Positions 50,384 to 59,214 of a DNA stretch of 64,000 nt are shown here, one piece after another. The notes beneath the pieces were generated by a model that searched no databases, was not told the origin of the DNA, and was given only the letters and a program-made list of their open reading frames with translations. Both the position numbers and the translations under genes were made by a program. The DNA is taken from positions 62,001-126,000 of the forward strand of contig NZ_VUKE01000007.1 in the NCBI RefSeq assembly GCF_009193175.1. The letters run 5' to 3'. This DNA comes from Georgenia ruanii (GTDB taxonomy: Bacteria > Actinomycetota > Actinomycetes > Actinomycetales > Actinomycetaceae). Within the stretch, counting starts at the first letter, position 1; every line of letters begins with the position of its first letter.

Positions 50384-52270
50384 GTGAGGCTCACCCGCGA
50401 CGGCGGTGGCCAGACGCGTCGGCGGCAGCTCCTGGGCCAGCTGTCCGAGCCGCTGCGCCGCTACCTGCGCACGGAGTCCGGCGGTGCCACGCTGCTGCTG
50501 GCGGCCACCGTCCTCGCGCTGCTCTGGGCGAACTCGCCGTGGTCCGACGCGTACGCGGGGCTGTGGGCCACCCCGGTCGCGCTGCGGGTGGGCGAGGCCA
50601 CGCTGGCGATGGACCTGGGCCACTGGGTCAACGACGGCCTCATGGCGGTGTTCTTCCTCGTCATCGGGCTGGAGGTGCGCCGCGACCTGGCGGTCGGGGA
50701 GCTGACGGACCGCCGTCGGGTGGTCCTGCCGCTGGTCGCCGGCGTGGGCGGGATGGTGGTCCCGGCCGTGCTCTACCTGCTCGTCGTGCGCGGCGGGGAG
50801 GCGGCGGCCGGGTGGGGCGTCGTCATCGGCACCGACACCGCCTTCCTGCTCGGCACGCTCGCCCTCGTGGGCCCGAGCGCGTCGACCCAGCTGCGCGTCT
50901 TCCTCCTCACCCTCACCGTCGTCGACGACATCGTCGCGGTCACCGTCATCGCCGTGGCCTACTCCGGCCCGCCGGAGGTCGCCGGGCTCGCCGCGGCGGC
51001 CGCCTGCGTCGTCGTCCTGGCCGTCATGGCCCGCGCGGGGGTGTGGCGCACCTGGCCCTACGCGCTGGCCACCCTGGCGCTGTGGGGCACCACCCTGGCC
51101 GCGGGCGTGCACGGCGCGCTGGCCGGCATGGTGGCCGGGCTGCTCATCCCCGCGTACCCGCCGCGCCGCGCCGAGGTGGAGACGGCGGCCGGGCGGTTCC
51201 GGGCCTTCCGGCAGTCGCCGCTGGCCGACGTCGGGCGCTCGGCCCAGGTCGCGCTCGCCCGGGCGGTGCCGGTCAACGAGCGGCTCCAGCTGGCGCTGCA
51301 CCCGTGGGCGAGCTACGTCGTCGTGCCGCTCTTCGCCCTGGCCAACGCCGGGGTGGACCTGCGCGGCGGCGTGCTCGGGGCGGCGCTCGCCTCCGCCCTC
51401 ACCTGGGCCGTCGTCGTCGGGCTGGTCGTGGGCAAGCTCGTCGGCATCGGGGCGACGACGCTCGGCGGGGCGGCCCTCGGCCTCGGCCGCCTGCCCCAGG
51501 GCGTGGGGCCGGGCCAGGCGCTGGGCGGGGCGGCCCTGTCCGGCATCGGGTTCACCGTCGCCCTGCTCATCGCCGGCCTCGCCTTCGACCGCAGCGCGCT
51601 GCGCGACGACGCCACGGTCGGCGTCCTGCTCGCCCTGCCGCTGGCCACCGGACTGGGCTGGCTGGTGTTCCGGCTCGCGGCCGTGCTGCACGGGGAGACG
51701 ACGGCGGACCTGCCCACGGTCCTCGACCGGCCGGTGGACCCCGCCCGCGACCACGTCCGCGGCCCGGCGGTCGCGCCGGTCACGCTGGTCGAGTACGGCG
51801 ACTTCGAGTGCCCCTTCTGCGCCAAGGCCACCGGCGCGGCCCGGGAGGTGCGGGCCCACTTCGGCGGCGACCTGCGCTACGTCTTCCGGCACCTGCCCCT
51901 GCCGGACGTGCACCCGCACGCGGAGCTGGCCGCGGCCGCCGCGGAGGCGGCCGGCGCCCAGGGGATGTTCTGGGAGATGCACGACCTCCTCTTCACCCAC
52001 CAGGACGAGCTCGAGCTCGCCGACCTGGCCGGGTACGCCGGCGAGCTGGGCCTCGACGTCGAGACCTTCCTCCGCGACATCGACGGCCAACGCCACGCCG
52101 CCCGGATCCGGGAGGACGTCGCCAGCGCGGAGGCGAGCGGGGCGCGCGGGACCCCCACGTTCTTCGTCGGCTCCCGGCGTCACATCGGGCCCTACGACGC
52201 CCAGACCCTCATCCCCGCGCTGGAGGCCGCGCGCGAGCCGGTCGCCGCGCCCCCGCCGTCGCCCGGCTGA
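50384..52270 (+). CDS. nhaA: NhaA Na+/H+ antiporter fused to a DsbA/thioredoxin-like domain
   Basis: 628 residues. Residues 1-430 are NhaA, with about twelve membrane helices and the ion-binding pair D181-D182 (TVVDDIVAV). The last 170 residues (about 450-620) form a DsbA-like fold: the CxxC site is C476-P-F-C479 ([21 protein letters not shown]), and a cis-Pro loop is seen in [10 protein letters not shown]. It probably exchanges Na+ for H+ at the membrane while the C-terminal domain does thiol-disulfide chemistry. NhaA-DsbA fusions are known in actinobacteria. TAGCCT six bases upstream gives a leaderless start. Confidence 0.93.
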   Translation: MRLTRDGGGQTRRRQLLGQLSEPLRRYLRTESGGATLLLAATVLALLWANSPWSDAYAGLWATPVALRVGEATLAMDLGHWVNDGLMAVFFLVIGLEVRRDLAVGELTDRRRVVLPLVAGVGGMVVPAVLYLLVVRGGEAAAGWGVVIGTDTAFLLGTLALVGPSASTQLRVFLLTLTVVDDIVAVTVIAVAYSGPPEVAGLAAAAACVVVLAVMARAGVWRTWPYALATLALWGTTLAAGVHGALAGMVAGLLIPAYPPRRAEVETAAGRFRAFRQSPLADVGRSAQVALARAVPVNERLQLALHPWASYVVVPLFALANAGVDLRGGVLGAALASALTWAVVVGLVVGKLVGIGATTLGGAALGLGRLPQGVGPGQALGGAALSGIGFTVALLIAGLAFDRSALRDDATVGVLLALPLATGLGWLVFRLAAVLHGETTADLPTVLDRPVDPARDHVRGPAVAPVTLVEYGDFECPFCAKATGAAREVRAHFGGDLRYVFRHLPLPDVHPHAELAAAAAEAAGAQGMFWEMHDLLFTHQDELELADLAGYAGELGLDVETFLRDIDGQRHAARIREDVASAEASGARGTPTFFVGSRRHIGPYDAQTLIPALEAAREPVAAPPPSPG

Positions 52271-52344
52271 CGGCGCCGCCTCCGCCACCCGCCGGCGGAC
52301 GACAACGATCCCGCCACGCGGCCGGCCCGGCCCGGTTCGTCCCG

Positions 52345-52350
52345 TAACCT
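52345..52350 (+). promoter_or_regulatory. -10 of the rsbQ-rsbP-like genes, leaderless
   Basis: TAACCT six bases before ATG 52357. Confidence 0.6.
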
Positions 52351-52356
52351 CGCCCC

Positions 52357-53154
52357 ATGAACGCCCTGGCACGCCACAACGTCCGGTCGAGCGGCCGGGC
52401 CGACGCCCCGACGATGGTCTTCGCCCACGGCTTCGGCTGTGACCAGGGCATGTGGCGCTACGTCGCGCCGGAGTTCGAGGCCACGCACCGGGTGGTGCTG
52501 TTCGACCACGTCGGTGCCGGCGGCTCCGACGCCGCGACGTTCGACCCGGTGCGCTACAGCAGCCTGGGCGGGTACGCCGCCGACGTCGTCGAGATCCTCG
52601 ACACCCTCGACGCCGGCCCGGTCACCTTCGTGGGCCATTCGGTCAGCGCGATGATCGGCGTGCTCGCGGCGCGCGAGCGCCCGGAGCTGTTCGACCGCCT
52701 CGTCCTGGTCGGCCCCAGCCCGCGCTACATCGACGAGGACGGGTACCGCGGCGGGTTCACCCAGGCCGAGATCGACGAGCTGCTCGAGACGATGGACGAC
52801 AACTACCTGGGCTGGTCCGCGCACGTCGCCCCGCTGATCATGGGCCGACCGGACCGGCCCGACCTCGGCGCGGAGCTCACGTCCAGCTTCTGCCGCATGG
52901 ACCCGGCGATCGCCCGCCGCTTCGCGCGCACCACGTTCCTCTCCGACAACCGCCGCGACCTGCCCGACGTGCAGACCCCCGCCCTCTTGGTCCAGTGCCG
53001 CGAGGACATCATCGCCCCGGTGGAGGTGGGCAGGTACGTCCACGAGAACCTGCCCGCGAGCGACTTCGTCATGCTCGATGCGGTCGGCCACTGCCCCAAC
53101 CTCAGCGCCCCCGAGCAGCTGACCCGGGCGATGCGCGAGTACCTGCCCGCGTGA
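52357..53154 (+). CDS. rsbQ: Alpha/beta hydrolase, RsbQ-like
   Basis: 265 residues, alpha/beta hydrolase of the RsbQ family. The triad is S95 (VGHSVSAMIG), D217 (CREDIIAP) and H245 (AVGHCPNLS), at the same spacing as S96/D219/H247 known in Bacillus RsbQ. The hydrophobic lid MWRYVAPEFEATHRVVLFDHVGAGGS is clear. RsbQ works with RsbP in the energy-stress branch of partner switching, and the next gene is an RsbP-like phosphatase that overlaps by four bases. The bound small molecule is not known. TAACCT upstream supports the start. Confidence 0.9.
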   Translation: MNALARHNVRSSGRADAPTMVFAHGFGCDQGMWRYVAPEFEATHRVVLFDHVGAGGSDAATFDPVRYSSLGGYAADVVEILDTLDAGPVTFVGHSVSAMIGVLAARERPELFDRLVLVGPSPRYIDEDGYRGGFTQAEIDELLETMDDNYLGWSAHVAPLIMGRPDRPDLGAELTSSFCRMDPAIARRFARTTFLSDNRRDLPDVQTPALLVQCREDIIAPVEVGRYVHENLPASDFVMLDAVGHCPNLSAPEQLTRAMREYLPA

Positions 53155-54713
53155 GCGCCGACCGCGACCGTGCCTGGGACCAGGTCCCCACGGCGCTGCT
53201 CACGCTGGACCGCGACGGCACCGTCGTCGACGCCAACGCCACGTTCCTGGGCTGGGTCGGCCGGGAGCGGGCCGACGTCGTCGGCCGGACGCGGCTGAGC
53301 CAGCTGCTGTCGGTGGGCGGGCGGATCTACTGGGAGACCCACCTCGCGCCGATGCTGCACGCCGACGGCCGGGCCGAGGAGGTGGCCCTGGAGCTGCGCG
53401 GGCCGGACGGCCGCCTGCCGGTGCTGCTCACCGCCGTGGTCACGCCCTTCCCACCGCCGCCGGGCACCGCCGCGGTCGTCCAGGTGGCCATGTCCGGCGC
53501 CCGGGAGCGCTCGCGGTACGAGCGCGAGCTGCTCGCCGCCCGCCGAGCCGCGGAGGACGCCGCCCGCCGCACCCGGGTGCTGCAGGAGGTGACCTCGGCG
53601 CTGTCGGGCGCCGTCGGCGTGGCGGGCGTCGTCCGCGCGCTCCTCGATGCGGCCACCACCCGGCTGTGGGCCTCCGCCGCGACGTTCTACCGCTGGGACC
53701 CGGGCGCGGGCCCGGTGCCCTACGCCGCCTCGGGCGAGGCGCCGGGAGACGCGCCGCCCCCGGCGGTCGACCCGAAGCTGCGGGCGGCCGCGGCAGACGG
53801 CGAGCGCCTCGTGGTGCCCGCGCACGGGCAGTCGCGGCTGCGCGGGCTGCTCTCGCTCGCGCCTCGTGACGACCCCGGGACGGACCCCTTCGACCTGGAC
53901 TTCCTCACCGCCGTCGGCCAGCAGGCCGGGCTCGCGCTGGACCGGGCCGAGATGTTCGAGCGGCACGCCGCCGTGGCGCACGAGCTGCAGCGCTCGCTGC
54001 TGGCCACCACCGCCCCGCAGGACCCGCGGGTGGACATCGCCACCTCCTACCGGCCCGGGGTGGAGACGCTCGAGGTCGGCGGGGACTTCTACGACGCCTT
54101 CCTCGTCGACGACGACGTCCTCGCCGTCGTCGTCGGCGACGTGGTGGGACGCGGTCTGCCGGCGGCGAGCGCGATGGGGCAGCTGCGCAGCGCGGTCCGG
54201 GCCGTCGCCGGGCCCGACGTCGGCCCGGCCGCGCTCGTCTCCCGCCTGGACCGGTTCGTCCATCAGGTGCCGGCGGCCGCGGCGGCCACCCTGGCCTATG
54301 CCGAGGTCCGGCTGAGCACCGGACACGTGCGGTTCACCTGCGCCGGGCACCTGCCGCCGGTGCTGCTCCCCGCCCGCGGTCGCCCGGGGCTGGTGTGGGA
54401 GGGCCGCTCGACGCCGCTCGGCGTGGTCCTGCCCGCCGGGCGGAGCGAGGCGGAGCTGTGGCTCGCACCGGGTGACCGGGTGCTGCTGTACACCGACGGG
54501 TTGGTCGAGCGCCGGCACCAGTCCCTGCGAGACGGGCTGGACGTGCTGGTCAGCCGGGCCGCCGCCGCCGGCATGTTCGCCCCGGCGGAGGCCGTGCAGA
54601 CCCTCACCGACGGGTTCCTGCAGGACCAGCGCGGCCACGACGACGTCTGCGTCCTGCTGCTGGCCTGGCACGGTGCGGGGCGTGCGCGGACCGAGGACCC
54701 GAGCGCCGCCTAG
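53151..54713 (+). CDS. rsbP: PAS-GAF-PP2C/SpoIIE phosphatase, RsbP-like
   Basis: 520 residues in three parts: PAS (about 10-115, PTALLTLDRDGTVVDANATFLGWVG), GAF (about 140-270) and SpoIIE/PP2C (about 275-505) with GGDFYDAF, VVGDVVGRG and GHDDVCVLLL. It should dephosphorylate an anti-sigma-factor antagonist when PAS/GAF sensors fire. GTG 53151 shares bases with the rsbQ stop. The RsbV/RsbW/sigma genes are not in the window. A helical linker (residues 115-150) joins PAS and GAF. Confidence 0.88.
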   Translation: MSADRDRAWDQVPTALLTLDRDGTVVDANATFLGWVGRERADVVGRTRLSQLLSVGGRIYWETHLAPMLHADGRAEEVALELRGPDGRLPVLLTAVVTPFPPPPGTAAVVQVAMSGARERSRYERELLAARRAAEDAARRTRVLQEVTSALSGAVGVAGVVRALLDAATTRLWASAATFYRWDPGAGPVPYAASGEAPGDAPPPAVDPKLRAAAADGERLVVPAHGQSRLRGLLSLAPRDDPGTDPFDLDFLTAVGQQAGLALDRAEMFERHAAVAHELQRSLLATTAPQDPRVDIATSYRPGVETLEVGGDFYDAFLVDDDVLAVVVGDVVGRGLPAASAMGQLRSAVRAVAGPDVGPAALVSRLDRFVHQVPAAAAATLAYAEVRLSTGHVRFTCAGHLPPVLLPARGRPGLVWEGRSTPLGVVLPAGRSEAELWLAPGDRVLLYTDGLVERRHQSLRDGLDVLVSRAAAAGMFAPAEAVQTLTDGFLQDQRGHDDVCVLLLAWHGAGRARTEDPSAA

Positions 54714-54791
54714 GGCCCAGCAGCTCACAGCCAGCACGCCATTCCGGCTGCAGCCAGAATGCCGCCGTGGGCGCCGGGCGCAGCCGGCGCC

Positions 54792-54822
54792 GGCCCGGAC
54801 CGCCGTCATTGGCGTCCGGGCC
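54792..54822. terminator. Terminator between rsbP and the Pro-rich membrane gene
   Basis: A 9-bp stem (54792-54800 with 54814-54822) plus a three-pair inner stem and a six-base loop, between two converging genes. Confidence 0.65.
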
Positions 54823-54828
54823 GGGGGC

Positions 54829-55845
54829 TCACTCCGCGGTGGTCGTCGTCCCCTGCCCGGTGCGCGCCGCCTCGGGCTGGCTGTGGGCCGAGGTGCCCGG
54901 CTGGCCGGCCCCGTTCGCCGGCGCCTCCTGGGGCGCCGGCGCCTGCTGCGGGGCCGGCGCCTGCGGGGCCTGGCTCGGCTGCGGCGCGGGGCTCTGCTCT
55001 GGCGCCGAGGTCTGCCCGGGCGCCGGCGTGGGCGCCTCGGTGGGCTCGGGCGTCGGCTCCCCCGGCGCCGTGGTCGTCGTCGGGGCCGGCGTGGGCGTGC
55101 TCCCCGACCCCGGGGCGGAGCCGGGCGCCTCGGACGGGCCCTGGCCGGGAGTCGCGGGCGTCTCCGGCGCCTGTCGGGAGGTAGTCCCGGAGGTCACCCC
55201 GATCGTCGTGCCGCTGCCCTGCTCGTTCCGCACCACGTCGCTGAGCGGCTTGCCGGCCGCGACCTCGACGAGCGTGACGGCCGCGATGATCACGACGAAG
55301 ACCACCAGCACCATCGCGGCCAGCCGACGGTAGCCGTAGCGCTCGACGACGGCGTGCCACGTGGCGCGCCACTTCCCCTTCGCGGGCTGCGTCGCGGCGG
55401 CCGCCTCCGTGGTGGCGACGGTTGCCGCGTCGTCGGCGTGGGCCGGGCTGCCGGTCGCAGACCGGGGCCGCGGACCGTGGGTGGCGCCCTGGCTCCGGGT
55501 GCTCATCACGGTGGTCGTCCGGGTGCGCAGCGCCCGCGCCCGCACGAGCGGTGCCGAGGCGCTGACCTTGTCCGCCGTGCGGCGCAGGGAGGTGGTGTAG
55601 ATGTAGCTGCCCAGCACCGTGACGATGCTCGACAAGGCGGCCCCGATGATCGTTCCGGCGACGCCGAGGTAGGAGGCCAGGGAGGTGGTGGTCACCGCGG
55701 CGAGCGCGCCCGCGGTGAGCTGGGTGGCCGAGGGGCGGTCCGGCCCCTTCTTCTCGGGCTCGGGAGGCTCTTTGGCGGTGCTCGCCGAGGTGGCGGCGTC
55801 GTCGGGCGGAGACGAGGGGCGGGGGCGGTTCTGGTCGTGCGACAT
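54829..55845 (-). CDS. Membrane protein with Pro/Ala-rich extracellular tail
   Basis: 338 residues, function unrecognised. The N-terminus is cytoplasmic; two hydrophobic segments lie near 45-65 (LTAGALAAVTTTSLASYLGVAG and TIIGAALSSIVTVLG, possibly one hairpin) and one at about 175-195 (AAMVLVVFVVIIAAVTLVEV). The last 140 residues are Pro/Thr/Gln/Ala-rich (PTPAPTTTTAP, QAPAPQQAPAPQEAP), as in cell-wall spanning tails. TAGCCT sits eight bases before ATG 55845; a GTG at 55848 is also possible. Confidence 0.75.
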   Translation of the reverse strand: MSHDQNRPRPSSPPDDAATSASTAKEPPEPEKKGPDRPSATQLTAGALAAVTTTSLASYLGVAGTIIGAALSSIVTVLGSYIYTTSLRRTADKVSASAPLVRARALRTRTTTVMSTRSQGATHGPRPRSATGSPAHADDAATVATTEAAAATQPAKGKWRATWHAVVERYGYRRLAAMVLVVFVVIIAAVTLVEVAAGKPLSDVVRNEQGSGTTIGVTSGTTSRQAPETPATPGQGPSEAPGSAPGSGSTPTPAPTTTTAPGEPTPEPTEAPTPAPGQTSAPEQSPAPQPSQAPQAPAPQQAPAPQEAPANGAGQPGTSAHSQPEAARTGQGTTTTAE

Positions 55846-55853
55846 CACGACCC

Positions 55854-55859
55854 AGGCTA
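55854..55859 (-). promoter_or_regulatory. -10 of the Pro-rich membrane gene
   Basis: TAGCCT on minus, eight bases before ATG 55845 or five before GTG 55848, so the transcript would start at or within a few bases of the start codon. Confidence 0.5.
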
Positions 55860-55955
55860 AGGAGCCTCCGCCCCCTCGCGGCAGCGCTTGCGCGCTGCGA
55901 ACTCGTCACACCGACGGGGGATGCGTCACACCCGCCGGAGCGCGTCACACGCTCG

Positions 55956-56180
55956 CTACACGAGCCGGTCGATGCGCTGGAGCATGTCGATGCTGGGGAA
56001 CCGGTCCGCGCGGACGCGCTCGAGCAGCTCCTCGACGTAGACGGGCACCTCGTGGGGTGCCAACAGCGACTCGATCATGTCCAGCATGGTCGCCGAGGGG
56101 TACGGGTCGTCGTGGACCTTCTCCATCAGGGCCCGCAGGAGGGCGGACCGGACGTCGTACGTCTTCTGCTCGGAGGGCAT
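55956..56180 (-). CDS. Small protein of 74 residues with an internal duplication
   Basis: No named family. The chain is made of two similar helical units: ALMEKVHDDPYPSATMLDMI (about 17-36) and ELLERVRADRFPSIDMLQRI (about 51-70), which share L(M/L)E(K/R)V-xx-D-x-(Y/F)PS-xx-ML. No membrane segment or signal is seen. AAGGAGTGGGAG precedes ATG 56180, so it is probably translated. Similar short proteins with the YPS motif exist in actinobacteria as conserved hypotheticals, but I cannot give a function. It lies alone between two other genes on the same strand. Confidence 0.75.
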   Translation of the reverse strand: MPSEQKTYDVRSALLRALMEKVHDDPYPSATMLDMIESLLAPHEVPVYVEELLERVRADRFPSIDMLQRIDRLV

Positions 56181-56272
56181 CTCCCACTCCTTCGCGGTAC
56201 AGCACCGTGGATTCGCCGGACGTCCCCAGGCTAGGGATCTCATCCGCTCGCGTCGCGGCAGGGCGAGGGGCC

Positions 56273-57226
56273 TCAGTAGCCGCGGCGGAGGTCCACGGCC
56301 GTCTCCGGCACGACGCCGGCGGCCAGCAGTGCGCGGTTGCGGGCGATGGCGGGGGCGACGTCGCCGGGCTGCGTGGGCCCGGAGATGTGCGGGGTGAGAG
56401 TGACCGCCGGGTGCGACCAGCGCCAGTCCCCCGCCGGCAGCGGCTCGGTCTCGACGACGTCGAGGACGGCGCGGCGCACGCGGCCGGCGGCCAGCGCGCG
56501 GCGAAGTGCGCCGGGATCGACGCACGCCCCGCGCCCGACGTTGACGACCAGGGCGCCGCCCAGCCGCCCGAGCAGCGCCTCCCCGACGAGGCCCCGCGTC
56601 GTGTCGGTCAGCGGCAGCGCGCACACGAGGACGTCGCAGGCCGGCAGCACCTCGGGCAGGCCGTCCAGCGTGAGGACGTCGTCGAACGCCGGCCGGGGCG
56701 CGCCGCTGCGGCTCGCACCCACCACGCGCAGGCCCGCGCCGCGCAGCGCCGCGGCCACCCCCGAGCCGATGGCGCCGGTGCCGAGCACGACGCCGGTGCG
56801 GCCGGCCACGTCCTCGGCGGGCAGCTGGCGCCACTGGCCGCGGGCCTGCTGGGCGCGGTAGTCCCCCAGCCGCAGCGCGTCGTCGAGCACGTGCGCCAGG
56901 ACGTAGGTGCCGATCCGTGCCGGCATGGCGCCGACGGTGCGGGTGAGCACGAGCGGGCCGGGCGCGTGCACCAGGGCGCCGACCATCGCGTCCACGCCGG
57001 CGGCCATGCTGTGCACCCAGCGCACCGGCGAGCCGGCGAGGTTCTCCGGCAGCTCGAAGCCGGACCAGCTGTCGGCCCACGCCAGGTCGTCGGCCGGGAC
57101 CGGGCCCGCCGGCGCCAGGCGCGTGGCGAGGTCGGGGGCCAGCTCCGCGAGCCGGTCCGCCACCGGCGCCGCCAGCGGCCCGGACAGGATCATGCGGGCG
57201 GCCGGCGCCGTCGACGTGCCCTCCAC
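56273..57226 (-). CDS. D-isomer specific 2-hydroxyacid dehydrogenase
   Basis: 317 residues, NAD(P)-dependent. The nucleotide motif is GTGAIGSGVA near residue 148; VNVGRGACVD and the active-site RAVLDVVETEPLP and TLTPHISGP follow, with the catalytic Arg/Glu/His set. The substrate is unknown. The start GTG 57226 has GGAGGG four bases upstream. The gene lies 52 bases downstream of the TetR stop on the same strand, so the TetR regulator may control it. Confidence 0.9.
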   Translation of the reverse strand: MEGTSTAPAARMILSGPLAAPVADRLAELAPDLATRLAPAGPVPADDLAWADSWSGFELPENLAGSPVRWVHSMAAGVDAMVGALVHAPGPLVLTRTVGAMPARIGTYVLAHVLDDALRLGDYRAQQARGQWRQLPAEDVAGRTGVVLGTGAIGSGVAAALRGAGLRVVGASRSGAPRPAFDDVLTLDGLPEVLPACDVLVCALPLTDTTRGLVGEALLGRLGGALVVNVGRGACVDPGALRRALAAGRVRRAVLDVVETEPLPAGDWRWSHPAVTLTPHISGPTQPGDVAPAIARNRALLAAGVVPETAVDLRRGY

Positions 57227-57278
57227 GTGTCCCTCCGTCCGCGGCCGGCGGCCGCACCGGGAGTCTAGGCGCGGGGCG

Positions 57279-57920
57279 TCAGCCCCCCAGGCCGCGGAGC
57301 ACGAGGTCGACGAGGCCGGTGACGTACTGCTCCAGGCCTGCGGCCAGCTCCTCGCGCGGGGCGCCCGCGCGGGCCATGAGGAAGTGGAAGTAGACCGTGC
57401 CCTCGATCGGGTCCACCACCTGGCTCGTCGACGTCGACGGCGGCAGCTCGCCGTCCGCGATGGCCCGCTCGACCCGCGCGACCAGGGCGAGCACCTCCTG
57501 GCTGATGCTCTCGTCGCGGATCTCGGCGAACTCGGTCGGGTTGGCCACGGCGGCGGAGACGACGTTGGCGATCATGGGCCCGTGCGGCCCGAGCATCAGC
57601 TCCGCCCGGCCTCGGGCGTGGGCGACGAGGTAGTCGCGGATGCCCAGGCCAGGGTCCGGGTTGACGTGGCCCGCCTCCAGGTGCCGGACGGCGTCGAGCA
57701 GCAGGGCGTGCTTGTCCTTCCACCGCAGGTAGATGGAGGACTTGCCGATGCCCGCGTGGGAGGCCACCGCGTCCAGGCTCACCCCCGCCCAGCCCCGCTG
57801 CCCGAACAGGTCCAGGACCGCGCGGTACGCACGATCCTCGGTGTCGGCGTGCCGTGGGCGGCCCGGACCCCGCTTGGTCTCCTGGGTCGCCTCGCCGGCG
57901 ACCGCCTGTGGTTGCGTCAT
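57279..57920 (-). CDS. TetR/AcrR family regulator
   Basis: 213 residues. The helix-turn-helix is at about 28-75 (AYRAVLDLFGQRGWAGVSLDAVASHAGIGKSSIYLRWKDK in pieces), after a basic, Pro-rich start (KRGPGRPRHAD) common in this family. The C-terminal ligand domain is helical and variable. GGAAGGGCGGAG upstream of ATG 57920 supports the start. It is a likely local regulator of the hydroxyacid dehydrogenase gene directly downstream. Confidence 0.9.
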   Translation of the reverse strand: MTQPQAVAGEATQETKRGPGRPRHADTEDRAYRAVLDLFGQRGWAGVSLDAVASHAGIGKSSIYLRWKDKHALLLDAVRHLEAGHVNPDPGLGIRDYLVAHARGRAELMLGPHGPMIANVVSAAVANPTEFAEIRDESISQEVLALVARVERAIADGELPPSTSTSQVVDPIEGTVYFHFLMARAGAPREELAAGLEQYVTGLVDLVLRGLGG

Positions 57921-58029
57921 CTCCGCCCTTCCCGTCGGGTGGAGAGTAGATCAGCAACGGCTGTAAGAAACCTGGATTGAGACGTGTACTCGCGGATTCG
58001 TGTCGCGGGAAGAGGGTGAGCGCCGTCCG

Positions 58030-59154
58030 TCAGGCCCGCTCCAGCAGCACCATCGCCTCGTAGTGGTTCGTCTGCGGGAACATGTCGAGCACGCGCGCCC
58101 GGCGAGGGCGCAGGGAGGGCATCGCGGCCAGGTCCCGCGCCAGGGAGACGGCGTTGCAGCTGGAGTAGATGACGTGCCGCACCGGCGCGGCCTCGAGCCA
58201 CCCGCTCAGCTCGGGACCGATCCCCCGCCGCGGCGGGTTGACGATGACCAGGTCCGGCGCGGTCTGCGCGCCGCGGACGAGCGCCGTGGCGTCGCCCGCC
58301 TCGAACCGCACCCGCTCCAGCCCGGCCTCGCGGGCGCTGACCCGCCCGCTGGCCACGGCCTCCCGGCTCGTCTCGACGCCGAGCACGTCCCGGTCCGCCG
58401 CGGCGCTGTGCAGGGCGAAGCCGCCGACGCCGCAGTACAGGTCCCACACCGACGCGGGTGCCAGTTCCTCCACCCACGCCCGGCCCTGGCGGTACAGCGC
58501 CGCGGCGACGTCGGTGTTGGTCTGGAAGAAGCTCTGCGGACGCAGGTGCAGGGCGACCCCGTTGACGCGCATGGGCAAGGTCGCCTGCTCGGTGAGCACG
58601 ATCTCGCGCTGTCCCTCCAGCACGGCCTTGTGCTCGGGCTGGAGGTTGGCGGAGACCACCCGCAGCTGCGGCAGCTCGCGCCGCAGCGCCGGCAGGTGCT
58701 TGCGGATGCGCCCCAGCGGCTCCTCCGAGCGCAGCACGAACCGGAGCATGAGCTCACCGTCGGGCGACTCGGTGAGCAGGAGGTACTTCAGCTCGCCGCG
58801 CCGCCGCGGCACGTCGTAGGGCGTGAGCTTGGCCCGGGTGACGAACCCGGCGAGCGTGGGCAGGACCTGCTGCAGGCCGGGAGTGCACAGGCCGCACTCG
58901 CGCAGGTCCACGCCGCGGCCCTCGCCGTCGAGGATGCCGAGGGTGGGCTCCTCCACGGTGCCGGCGACCACCATCTTGGCCTTGTTGCGGTACCCGGCCT
59001 CCCGGCTCGGCACCGGTGGCAGCCACGACAGGTCGCGATGGGCGGCGAGCAGGTCCTGGCAGTGCCGCACCTTGCCGGCAAGCTGCGCGGCGTACGGCTG
59101 GCCCATGAGGGTGCACGAGCGACAGCTGGCGGCGTCGAAGTAGGAGCACTGCAT
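58030..59154 (-). CDS. rlmC: 23S rRNA (uracil-C5)-methyltransferase RlmC
   Basis: 374 residues, Fe-S and SAM-dependent. The four cluster cysteines are C3, C11, C14 and C87, as known for RlmC. The methyltransferase core is DLYCGVGGFALHSA, NPPRRG and catalytic Cys in YSSCNAVSLARDL. It should make m5U747 in 23S rRNA. ATG 59154 begins with the family start MQCSYFDAA; a longer frame exists but lacks homology. A TACGCT box lies nine bases upstream. Confidence 0.95.
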   Translation of the reverse strand: MQCSYFDAASCRSCTLMGQPYAAQLAGKVRHCQDLLAAHRDLSWLPPVPSREAGYRNKAKMVVAGTVEEPTLGILDGEGRGVDLRECGLCTPGLQQVLPTLAGFVTRAKLTPYDVPRRRGELKYLLLTESPDGELMLRFVLRSEEPLGRIRKHLPALRRELPQLRVVSANLQPEHKAVLEGQREIVLTEQATLPMRVNGVALHLRPQSFFQTNTDVAAALYRQGRAWVEELAPASVWDLYCGVGGFALHSAAADRDVLGVETSREAVASGRVSAREAGLERVRFEAGDATALVRGAQTAPDLVIVNPPRRGIGPELSGWLEAAPVRHVIYSSCNAVSLARDLAAMPSLRPRRARVLDMFPQTNHYEAMVLLERA

Positions 59155-59163
59155 GGCCCGGCC

Positions 59164-59169
59164 AGCGTA
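59164..59169 (-). promoter_or_regulatory. Candidate -10 of rlmC
   Basis: TACGCT on minus, nine bases before ATG 59154, giving a leader of at most a few bases. Confidence 0.4.
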
Positions 59170-59214
59170 GTGCCGCGCCTCGCGGCGGGGCGCGTGACTC
59201 GCGCCACTCGGCAA

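Noticed and set aside
49277-52372. Minus-strand open frame upstream of hrpB
   Set aside because: It is antisense to nhaA and the DUF385 gene and has no helicase homology; the helicase starts at GTG 49276.
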